A DNA stretch of 64,000 bases from Burkholderiales bacterium. GTDB taxonomy: Bacteria; Pseudomonadota; Gammaproteobacteria; Burkholderiales; Casimicrobiaceae. Shown in pieces: positions 47,841-55,245 of this stretch. The stretch is taken from the NCBI GenBank assembly GCA_020851235.1, contig JADZDD010000010.1, forward strand, positions 1-64,000, given 5' to 3'. Each line of letters starts with the position of its first letter. Position 1 is the first letter of the stretch. Below the pieces are notes generated by a model. That model was not told the DNA's origin. It was given only the letters and a program-made list of their open reading frames with translations, and searched no databases. The position numbers were made by a program, and so were the translations under genes.

Positions 47841-48728
47841 ATGGCCCCGGCCATCGGGCCGCCCCTGGTCGTGACGGCACCGTTGCCGTCGATCGGCTGG
47901 ATCGGATTGGGCAACATCGGTGCGCCCATGGCGCATCGTGTCCTCGCCGCCGGATTCCCGTTGCAGCTGTGGGCGCGGCGGCGCGAAGCGACGATCGAAC
48001 CGGCGCGTGCCGGTGCGCGCGTCGCCGAAAGCCCCGAAGCCCTCGCGCGCACCAGTGACATCGTCGCAACGATCGTCACCGGCCCGGCCGATGTCGTCGC
48101 CTTGCATCGCCGCATGATTCCCCACGCGCGGCAGGGCTGCATCTTCGTCGACCTCACGACCGCCGCCCCGGGCACCGCGAGCCGCAGCGCGGCGCTCGCG
48201 CAGGCGGCCGGCGTCGGCGTCCTGGACGCGCCTGTCACCGGCGGTGTTGCCGGCGCCGCCAAGGGGTCGCTCACCTGCTTCGTCGGCGGTGACGCCGCAA
48301 CGCTCGCGCGAGCGCAATCGCTGCTCGCGGCCTTCTGCGCGCGCATCGTGCCCTGTGGCGAGGCCGGTGCCGGCTATCGGATGAAGCTCGTCAACCAGAC
48401 GATCGTCGCCGGCGTGCTGCTGGGCCTCGCGCAAGGCGCGGAGCTCGCCCGCGCGTGGGGCATGCGCGCCAGCCTGGTGCGTGAGTCGCTGGGTCGCGGC
48501 ACTGCGTCGGGGTTCCTCTTCGATGCCTACCTCGACCGGATGATCGAACCCGGCGGCGGCGTGACCTTCACGCTCGGCATGCTGCGCAAGGACCTGGAAC
48601 TCGCTCGCAACGAAGTGCAGGACATCAAGGCGAGCGCGCCGTTTCTCGATGCGGCACTGGCGGCTGTCGCCGCCGCCTGCGCGCGTCACGGCGAGACCGC
48701 CGGCGTGCAGATGCTCGCGGCGGCCTGA
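47841..48728 (+). CDS. NAD-binding beta-hydroxyacid dehydrogenase
   Basis: A 295-residue enzyme of the 3-hydroxyisobutyrate/tartronate semialdehyde reductase family. The Rossmann motif is IGWIGLGNIGAPMAHRVLAAG, the substrate loop is VLDAPVTGGVAGAAKGSL, and the catalytic lysine lies in GAGYRMKLVNQTIVAG. It would interconvert a beta-hydroxyacid and its semialdehyde or keto acid. ATG 47841 is used; the residues up to about 15 are extra. It follows the Bug protein gene by 16 bases, so the two are probably co-transcribed. Confidence 0.9.
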   Translation: MAPAIGPPLVVTAPLPSIGWIGLGNIGAPMAHRVLAAGFPLQLWARRREATIEPARAGARVAESPEALARTSDIVATIVTGPADVVALHRRMIPHARQGCIFVDLTTAAPGTASRSAALAQAAGVGVLDAPVTGGVAGAAKGSLTCFVGGDAATLARAQSLLAAFCARIVPCGEAGAGYRMKLVNQTIVAGVLLGLAQGAELARAWGMRASLVRESLGRGTASGFLFDAYLDRMIEPGGGVTFTLGMLRKDLELARNEVQDIKASAPFLDAALAAVAAACARHGETAGVQMLAAA

Positions 48729-49073
48729 CGGCGCATCGTCGCGACAACGTTGCGTCGCGCGTCTGGGCCGGCGCGAGCGACGGCGCAGCGCGCAGCGCGG
48801 CGATGCACCGCGCCATGACCCCGCTCGCAACGTGGCCGCTTGCCCGCCGCGACCCCGCGGCGCGCGACGCGTCGGCCCGGTAAACCGATTCGTGACTGCC
48901 GCGTTGTGGACAGCGTGATGGTCGCGTGCCAATGACAGGCGAATCCTCGATGCCAACGTGGTTCCTCGCGCGGGCGCACGTCGCGCGTTCGTTCTGTCGT
49001 GCCAGCCCGACGCCGGATGCTGCGATCGATGTGCGTCACCGGCACTCACCGGGGTGCAGTGCTGACGTATCGC
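48729..49073. other. Non-coding gap before prkA
   Basis: I see no supported gene in this stretch. It contains GCACT-N11-AGTGC (49042-49062), an inverted repeat 11 bases upstream of the sigma-54 promoter. Any enhancer-binding sites for the promoter would be expected here, but I cannot assign one to a named regulator. Confidence 0.4.
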
Positions 49074-49089
49074 TGGCACGCACCTTGCG
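49074..49089 (+). promoter_or_regulatory. Sigma-54 promoter of prkA-yeaH-spoVR
   Basis: TGGCACG-CACC-TTGCG matches the -24/-12 consensus of RpoN promoters with the exact GG-N10-GC spacing. The start would be near 49100, about 105 bases before the prkA ATG. A sigma-70-like TTGCGG/TATAGT pair (49085-49090, 49107-49112, 16-base spacing) overlaps it but is weaker. E. coli yeaGH is likewise known to depend on RpoN. Confidence 0.8.
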
Positions 49090-49206
49090 GAAGTGAGAAA
49101 GCGTCATATAGTGAAGGCAGGACCAAGCCGCGAGTCACGCGGGCGTTGACGGCCCTACAACGACAATAGTTGCCGAAGCGTACCGCCCTCGCGCGAAGGA
49201 GAAGCG

Positions 49207-51132
49207 ATGGGCACGTTGTTGGAGACGTTCCGCACCCACTACGCGGCGGCACGCGAGGAAGAGCTTTCGCTCGACGAGTATCTCGATCTGTGCAAGACCG
49301 ATCCGTCGGTGTACGCCACAGCCGCGGAGCGCATGCTCGCGGGCATCGGTGACGCCGAACTCGTCGACACCCGCAACGATCCACGGCTCGCGCGCCTTTT
49401 CGGCAATCGGGTGATCCGCCGCTACCCCGCCTTCCGCGAGTTCTTCGGCATGGAAGACGCGATCGAGCAGATCGTCGCGTTTTTCAAGCACGCGGCACAA
49501 GGGCTCGAAGAGAAGAAGCAGATCCTCTATCTCCTGGGGCCCGTCGGCGGCGGCAAGTCGTCGATTGCCGAGCGGCTGAAGACCGTGATGGAGGTGCATC
49601 CGATCTACGCCTTGAAGGGGTCGCCGGTCAACGAGTCGCCGTTGGGCCTGTTCCCTCCCGAGGTCTACGGGCAGCGCCTCCAGGACGACTACGGCATCCC
49701 CCGCCGCTACCTGTCCGGAATCATGTCGCCGTGGGCAATCAAGCGGCTCGAGGAATACGCGGGCGACGTCACGCGCTTTCGCGTCGTGCGCATCACGCCG
49801 TCGGTGCTGCGCCAGGTCGCGATCACGAAGACCGAGCCCGGCGACGAGAACAACCAGGACATCAGCTCGCTCGTCGGCAAGATCGACATCCGCAAGCTCG
49901 AGCACTACGCGCAAAACGACCCCGACGCCTACAGCTACTCGGGGGGCCTGTGCCTTGCCAACCAGGGACTGCTCGAATTCGTCGAGATGTTCAAGGCGCC
50001 GATCAAGATGCTGCATCCGCTGCTCACCGCGACGCAGGAGGGCAACTTCAAGGGAACCGAGGGCTTCTCCGCGATCCCGTTCAACGGCGTGATCGTCGCG
50101 CACTCGAACGAATCGGAGTGGCACAGCTTCCGCAACAACAAGAACAACGAGGCCTTCCTCGACCGCATCTACATCGTCAAGGTGCCGTACTGCCTGCGCG
50201 TCTCCGACGAGGTCAGGATCTACCAGAAGCTCCTCGCCGGCTCGTCGCTCGCCAACGCGCCGTGCGCGCCGGGAACGCTCGAGATGATGGCGCAGTTCTC
50301 GGTGCTCTCGCGCCTCAAGGAACCCGACAATTCGAGCATCTATTCGAAGATGCGGGTGTACGACGGCGAGACGCTGAAGGACGTCGACCCCAAGGCGAAG
50401 ACGTTGCAGGAGTATCGCGACTACGCCGGCCCCGACGAGGGCATGACAGGATTGTCCACCCGCTTCGCGTACAAGGTGCTGTCGGCCGTGTTCAACCACG
50501 ACCAGACCGAGATCGCCGCCAATCCGGTGCACCTCATGTACGTTCTGGAGCAGCGCCTCGCGCGTGAAGACCTGCCCGACGAGATCCGACGCCGTCACCT
50601 CGAACACCTGAAGGGCTACCTCGCGCCGCGCTACGCCGAGTTCATCGGCAAGGAGATCCAGACCGCGTACCTCGAGTCGTACGCCGAGTACGGCCAGAAC
50701 ATCTTCGACCGCTACGTCACCTTTGCCGATTGCTGGATCCAGGAGGAGGACTATCGCGATCCGGAAACGGGCGAGAGCTTCGATCGCGCCGCGCTCAACG
50801 CCGAGCTGGAGAAGATCGAGAAGCCGGTCGGCATCGCCAATCCCAAGGACTTCCGCAACGAGATCGTGAACTTCGTGCTGCGCGCGCGCGCCAACAACGC
50901 CGGTCGCAATCCCGCGTGGAACAGCTATGAGAAGCTGCGCGAGGTCATCGAGAAGAAGATGTTCAGCAATACCGAGGATCTCCTGCCCGTCATCTCGTTC
51001 AACGCCAAGGCCTCGGCCGCCGACAAGCAGAAGCACCAGAACTTCGTCGCCCGCATGGTCGACAAGGGCTACACGGAAAAGCAGGTTCGCCTGCTCGCCG
51101 AGTGGTACCTGCGCGTGCACAAGTCGTCGTGA
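49207..51132 (+). CDS. prkA: Serine protein kinase PrkA (YeaG)
   Basis: A 641-residue PrkA-family protein: an N-terminal AAA+ domain with Walker A LGPVGGGKSSIAERLK near residue 117 and a C-terminal domain distantly related to eukaryotic kinases. Characteristic stretches are FFGMEDAIEQIVAFFKHAAQG, VNESPLGLFPPEVYG, NQDISSLVGKIDIRKLEHYA and LTATQEGNFKGTEGFSAIPF. E. coli YeaG takes part in responses to nitrogen starvation and other stress. Kinase activity has been reported for relatives, but the AAA domain may be the main motor. First gene of the prkA-yeaH-spoVR unit. Confidence 0.95.
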   Translation: MGTLLETFRTHYAAAREEELSLDEYLDLCKTDPSVYATAAERMLAGIGDAELVDTRNDPRLARLFGNRVIRRYPAFREFFGMEDAIEQIVAFFKHAAQGLEEKKQILYLLGPVGGGKSSIAERLKTVMEVHPIYALKGSPVNESPLGLFPPEVYGQRLQDDYGIPRRYLSGIMSPWAIKRLEEYAGDVTRFRVVRITPSVLRQVAITKTEPGDENNQDISSLVGKIDIRKLEHYAQNDPDAYSYSGGLCLANQGLLEFVEMFKAPIKMLHPLLTATQEGNFKGTEGFSAIPFNGVIVAHSNESEWHSFRNNKNNEAFLDRIYIVKVPYCLRVSDEVRIYQKLLAGSSLANAPCAPGTLEMMAQFSVLSRLKEPDNSSIYSKMRVYDGETLKDVDPKAKTLQEYRDYAGPDEGMTGLSTRFAYKVLSAVFNHDQTEIAANPVHLMYVLEQRLAREDLPDEIRRRHLEHLKGYLAPRYAEFIGKEIQTAYLESYAEYGQNIFDRYVTFADCWIQEEDYRDPETGESFDRAALNAELEKIEKPVGIANPKDFRNEIVNFVLRARANNAGRNPAWNSYEKLREVIEKKMFSNTEDLLPVISFNAKASAADKQKHQNFVARMVDKGYTEKQVRLLAEWYLRVHKSS

Positions 51133-51166
51133 CCGCCAGCGGCGCGCCTGTCAGGAGAGCCCCCAC

Positions 51167-52438
51167 TTGACCCATCTCATCGATCGACGGCTGAACGACC
51201 GCGGCAAGAGCGCCGTCAATCGCGAGCGTTTCCTGCGCCGCTACAAGAAGCACGTGCAAAGCGCGGTGAAGAAGATGATCGGCGAGCGCAAGCTCTCCGA
51301 TCTCGAGCAAGGCGGTGAGGTGCGGGTTCCGCGCAAGGACGTCGCGCAGCCGTCGTTCGGCTTCGGCCGTGGCGGCGACCGCGAGCGCGTGTTCCCGGGC
51401 AACCGCGAGTACTCGACGGGCGATCGCATCCCGCGCGACGACGGCGGCGCCGGCGGCGGCAACGGCACGCAAGGCGGCGAAGGCGACGCGCAGGACGACT
51501 TCGTCTTCTCGCTGTCGCGCGAGGAGTTCATGCAGATCTTCTTCGACGACCTCGCGCTGCCCCGCCTCGCGCGCACCGAGTTGGGCCAGGTCCAGGGGAC
51601 GCGAACGATTCGCGCGGGCTTCACGCGCACGGGTGCGGCAGCGAATCTCGCCGTCGTGCGCACGATGCGTCAGGCGCTCGCGCGGCGGATCGCCCTCGGC
51701 GGCGCGCTGGCGGACGAGCGCGCCGCCCTGGAGCGCGCGCTCGCCGCGGCCGCTGCCGCCGGCGACGCGCACGCCGTTGCCGCGATCGAAGAGGCGCTGC
51801 AACGCGTCGACCGGCGCCGGCGCGGCATCGCCTATCTGGCGGACCCGGATCTGCGCTTTCGCCACCGCGTGCCGCGCCCCGAACCCGTGGCCCGCGCCGT
51901 GATGTTTTGCCTGATGGACGTGTCGGCGTCGATGGATGAGGAGAAGAAGGATCTCGCGAAGCGCTTCTTCTCGCTCCTCTACCTCTTCCTCACCCGCAAG
52001 TACGGCGAGGTCGACCTCGTCTTCATCCGGCACACCGACGACGCCGAGGAAGTCGACGAGGACACCTTCTTCCACGACCCGCGCTCCGGCGGCACCGTGG
52101 TGTACTCGGCGCTCGCGCTCGCCGACGAGATCCGCGCGGCCCGCTACGCGAGCGGCTGGAACGTCTACGCCGCGCAGGCCTCCGACGGTGACGCCTTCGG
52201 CGCCGACCCCGCCCGCAGCGCGCGCTTCCTCCGGGAGCGGCTGCTGCCGGTCGTGCGCTACTACACGTACCTCGAGTTGTGTGCCGCAGACGGCGACGTG
52301 CGCCCGTCGAGCCTGTGGGCGGAGTACGAGCGACTGGTCGACACGGAGAACGGACGCTTCGCCATGCGCCGCGCCGGATCCCGCGAGGAGATCTATCCCG
52401 TGTTCCGCGAGCTCTTCCGCAAGGAGGCATCGGCATGA
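51167..52438 (+). CDS. yeaH: YeaH/DUF444 von Willebrand-like protein
   Basis: A 423-residue DUF444 protein, constant partner of PrkA. The start LTHLIDRRLNDRGKSAVNRERFLRR aligns with the family N-terminus, which makes TTG 51167 the start; AGGAG is 9 bases before it and no ATG or GTG fits. A glycine-rich linker lies near 85-110. The metal-site-like AVMFCLMDVSASMDEEKKDLAKRFF opens a vWA-type domain, followed by VFIRHTDDAEEVDEDTFF. It likely works with PrkA and SpoVR; its activity is unknown. Confidence 0.93.
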   Translation: MTHLIDRRLNDRGKSAVNRERFLRRYKKHVQSAVKKMIGERKLSDLEQGGEVRVPRKDVAQPSFGFGRGGDRERVFPGNREYSTGDRIPRDDGGAGGGNGTQGGEGDAQDDFVFSLSREEFMQIFFDDLALPRLARTELGQVQGTRTIRAGFTRTGAAANLAVVRTMRQALARRIALGGALADERAALERALAAAAAAGDAHAVAAIEEALQRVDRRRRGIAYLADPDLRFRHRVPRPEPVARAVMFCLMDVSASMDEEKKDLAKRFFSLLYLFLTRKYGEVDLVFIRHTDDAEEVDEDTFFHDPRSGGTVVYSALALADEIRAARYASGWNVYAAQASDGDAFGADPARSARFLRERLLPVVRYYTYLELCAADGDVRPSSLWAEYERLVDTENGRFAMRRAGSREEIYPVFRELFRKEASA

Positions 52439-52508
52439 CGACGCCGGTCGCAAAGTCACGCCCCGCGTCAGGCCGGCGCGTACGCGCACGAACGCATCGG
52501 AGGAGGCC

Positions 52509-53999
52509 ATGAGCGTGCTTTCCACCGGCGCGGATTGGGACTTCGACCTCCTCGACCGCTACGACACGGCGATCGCCCGCATCGCCCACGACGAGTTCGG
52601 GCTCGACACGTACGCCAACCAGATCGAGGTGATCACCTCGGAGCAGATGCTCGATGCGTATGCATCGAGTGGCCTGCCGGTCGGCTATCCGCACTGGTCC
52701 TACGGCAAGGAGTTCATCCGCAACGAGCACGCGTATCGGCGCGGCATGCAGGGACTGGCCTACGAGATCGTGATCAACTCCGATCCGTGCATCGCCTATC
52801 TCATGGAGGAGAACACGATCGCAACGCAGGCGCTCGTGATCGCGCATGCGTGCTACGGCCACAATTCGTTCTTCAAGGGCAATGCGGCCTTTCGGCAGTG
52901 GACTGCTGCCGACGCGATCATCGACTACCTGGTCTTCGCCCGGCGCTACGTGCTCGAGTGCGAGGAGCGCCACGGCCATGCCGCGGTCGAGGAAATCCTC
53001 GACGCCTGCCACGCGCTCATGCACCACGGCGTCGACCGCTACCGGCGCCCGGTTCCGCTCTCGCTCAAGGCCGAAACCGCGCGGCTTGCCGAACGCGAGA
53101 CGCACCGCGAGCGGCAGTTCAACGACCTGTGGCGCACGGTCCCGGTCGCGACGACGACGCCGTCGAGCCTGCGACGTGCGGTCTTCCCCGCGGAGCCGCA
53201 GGAGAACATCCTCTACTTCGTCGAAAAGCATTCGCCGCGGCTCGAGCCCTGGGAGCGCGAGATCGTGCGCATCGTGCGCAAGCTCGCGCAGTACTTCCAC
53301 CCCCAGACGCAGACCAAGGTCATGAACGAGGGCTGGGCCACGTTCTGGCACTACACGATCGGCAATCGCCTGCACGCGACGGGGCAGGTCGACGACGGTT
53401 TCATGTTCGAGTTCCTCAAGAGCCACACCAACGTCGTCTACCAGCCCGCCTACGACGTGCCGCACTACAACGGCATCAACCCGTACGCGCTGGGCTTCGC
53501 GATGTTCTGCGACCTGCGCCGCATGTGCGAGGCGCCGACCGCAGAGGATCGGACGTGGTTCCCCGACATCGCCGGCGGCGACTGGCTGAAGGTCCTCGAC
53601 TTCGCCATGCGCAATTTCAAGGACGACTCGTTCATCGCGCAGTACCTCTCGCCGCGGCTCATCCGCGACTTTCGCCTCTTCGCCATCGCCGATCATCGCC
53701 ACGAGGATGCGCTCAAGGTCGATGCGATCCACGACGATCACGGCTATCGGCGCGTGCGCCGGCTCCTCGCGCAACAGCACGCGAACGATGAGCGCCTGCC
53801 CGACGTGCAGGTCCTGCGCTACGACCGGGAAGGCGACCGCACGCTCACGCTGCGCTACACGCAGCGGCGCGGACGCGTGCTCGACGACACCGCGCAGGAA
53901 GTCGTGGTGCATCTGCGCCGCCTGTGGGGTTTCCCGGTGCACGTCGAGACGTGGGAAGACGACGTCCAGCAGACGCACCTGGGCACGATCGCGGCGTGA
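52509..53999 (+). CDS. spoVR: SpoVR family protein (YcgB)
   Basis: A 496-residue SpoVR/YcgB protein. The family is known from Bacillus cortex formation but is widespread in non-sporulating bacteria beside prkA and yeaH. Conserved parts are QMLDAYASSGLPVGYPHWSYGKEF, LVIAHACYGHNSFFKGN, MNEGWATFWHYTIGNRL and HYNGINPYALGFAMFCD; the many conserved histidine and glutamate residues suggest a metal site, which is inference. A strong GGAGGAGG site precedes ATG 52509. It closes the trio. Confidence 0.93.
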   Translation: MSVLSTGADWDFDLLDRYDTAIARIAHDEFGLDTYANQIEVITSEQMLDAYASSGLPVGYPHWSYGKEFIRNEHAYRRGMQGLAYEIVINSDPCIAYLMEENTIATQALVIAHACYGHNSFFKGNAAFRQWTAADAIIDYLVFARRYVLECEERHGHAAVEEILDACHALMHHGVDRYRRPVPLSLKAETARLAERETHRERQFNDLWRTVPVATTTPSSLRRAVFPAEPQENILYFVEKHSPRLEPWEREIVRIVRKLAQYFHPQTQTKVMNEGWATFWHYTIGNRLHATGQVDDGFMFEFLKSHTNVVYQPAYDVPHYNGINPYALGFAMFCDLRRMCEAPTAEDRTWFPDIAGGDWLKVLDFAMRNFKDDSFIAQYLSPRLIRDFRLFAIADHRHEDALKVDAIHDDHGYRRVRRLLAQQHANDERLPDVQVLRYDREGDRTLTLRYTQRRGRVLDDTAQEVVVHLRRLWGFPVHVETWEDDVQQTHLGTIAA

Positions 54000-54015
54000 T
54001 GCGTGGCGGCGCTCG

Positions 54016-54040
54016 CGGGCGGCCCCGGGGGAGCCGCCCG
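54016..54040. terminator. Hairpin between spoVR and DMT gene
   Basis: CGGGCGGC and GCCGCCCG form a perfect 8-bp stem around a 9-base loop, in the 43-base gap between the convergent spoVR and DMT transporter stops. No T-run follows. It probably serves both strands. Confidence 0.5.
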
Positions 54041-54042
54041 GC

Positions 54043-54945
54043 TCAGTTCGCGGTCGTGATGAGCGCCGCACCGGCGCCAAGCAGGACGAGTGCGACGAGC
54101 TCGCGGCCATTGAGATCCTCGCGGAAGAAGCGCCGCGATACCGCATAGCTGAAGACGATCTCGACCAGGCCCAGCGTGCGAACGTGCGTCGCCGGCTTGA
54201 TCGCAAACGCGCTGAACCAGCCGGCCGACGCGGCCGCGCCCATGAATCCTGCGAAAAGCGACGGGCGCCACGCCGCGAGCGTCTTGTGCACGATGGCGCG
54301 ATCGCGCACCCACAGCCAGCCGCCGAGAATGAGCGTTTGCAGCGTCAGCGCCCATACGAGCGTCAGCGCTGCCGCGACCAGGTACGACGAGGCAGGAAGC
54401 GCGTGCGTGGCACCGCGGAAGGCGACACTCGCGAGGGCCATGCATGCGCCGCAGCCGATGCCGAGCGCGGCCGTGCGCGAGGCGAAGCCGGCGACGAGCG
54501 TTCGCAGCGGCCGGTCGCTGCCGGCGGGCGCGAGGAGCACGACGCCCAGGGTGGCGCAGGCCACGGCGAGCGCGCCCTGGAGCGAGAGCCGGTCGGCGAG
54601 AAGCAGCGCCGAGAACACCGCGGTCTGGATGACGTCGGTCTTCGAATAGGCGACGCCGACCGCGAAGTTGCGCGCCTCCATCACCCGGAGCAGCAACGCC
54701 GTGCCGGCGATCTGGCTCACGCTCCCGACGGCGGTCCAGGCGATGAACGCCGGGCCGATCGCGGGCAGGGCGTGCCCCGTGACGACGACGACCAACGCGA
54801 GCCACGCCGCCGCGAAAGGCCAGCCGTAGACGAAGCGGACGAGTGTTGCGCCGAGTGTGCCCAGTTCGCCGACGAGGCTGCGCTGGGCGGCGTTGCGAAT
54901 CGTCTGCGCGAGCGCCGCGAAGATCGTGATCGGAATCCAGGTCAT
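54043..54945 (-). CDS. DMT superfamily transporter (EamA)
   Basis: A 300-residue inner-membrane protein with about ten helices in two EamA repeats. Visible signs are VRFVYGWPFAAAWLALVVVV, the start of the second half at ASVAFRGATHALPASSYLVAAA, and the end LVEIVFSYAVSRRFFREDLNGRELVALVLLGAGAALI. EamA proteins export metabolites or amino acids, but the substrate here is unknown. ATG 54945 follows no obvious operon partner; the thrS promoter diverges 80 bases away. Confidence 0.88.
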   Translation of the reverse strand: MTWIPITIFAALAQTIRNAAQRSLVGELGTLGATLVRFVYGWPFAAAWLALVVVVTGHALPAIGPAFIAWTAVGSVSQIAGTALLLRVMEARNFAVGVAYSKTDVIQTAVFSALLLADRLSLQGALAVACATLGVVLLAPAGSDRPLRTLVAGFASRTAALGIGCGACMALASVAFRGATHALPASSYLVAAALTLVWALTLQTLILGGWLWVRDRAIVHKTLAAWRPSLFAGFMGAAASAGWFSAFAIKPATHVRTLGLVEIVFSYAVSRRFFREDLNGRELVALVLLGAGAALITTAN

Positions 54946-55027
54946 CGCAAGGGGGACGGCGGCGCGGGTGGCACGCGGGTCGTGCCGCGCTGCGCCCGGT
55001 CCGGCACCGGGCGAAGTGTAATTGAGT

Positions 55028-55033
55028 TATAAT
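55028..55033 (+). promoter_or_regulatory. Minus-10 box of the thrS operon
   Basis: TATAAT in an AT-rich patch of a GC-rich gap; the -35 is not clear. A start near 55040 would give thrS a leader of about 205 bases, containing a small ORF and a terminator. Confidence 0.6.
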
Positions 55034-55097
55034 CTCCCACTGTGCGCGTCGATCGCATGCCGCGCCCCCGCACCGCATTCGAACCACACCGACCGCC

Positions 55098-55139
55098 ATG
55101 GTTATGACACCGCTGACGTGCCCGGAGACCCCTCGCTAG
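55098..55139 (+). CDS. Putative leader peptide of thrS
   Basis: A 13-codon [16 protein letters not shown], within the thrS leader. Three of 13 residues are threonine (codons ACA, ACG, ACC), above the usual frequency. It ends 60 bases before a terminator that blocks the way to thrS, an arrangement like classic attenuation. No strong ribosome binding site is seen, and the ORF is short enough to occur by chance, so this is only a candidate. If real, slow translation at Thr codons would favour an alternative pairing. Confidence 0.35.
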   Translation: MVMTPLTCPETPR

Positions 55140-55198
55140 GCAGGCGCCACGCCCGCACGTCCGTCCCATTCCCGGTCGAAGTCACCGGATCCCAGACA

Positions 55199-55225
55199 AG
55201 AGTGCGGCCGCAGCCGCACTCTTTT
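55199..55225 (+). terminator. Terminator/attenuator before thrS
   Basis: AGAGTGCGGC and GCCGCACTCT form a perfect 10-bp stem with a CGCA loop, followed by TTT, CG and TTT. It is 21 bases before the thrS ATG, so all transcription from the promoter at 55028-55033 must pass it. CCGCAC, part of the right arm, also occurs at 55068-55073 and 55153-55158, and either copy could pair with the left arm as an antiterminator. Confidence 0.75.
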
Positions 55226-55245
55226 CGTTTCTGGAGTTCGCAACG

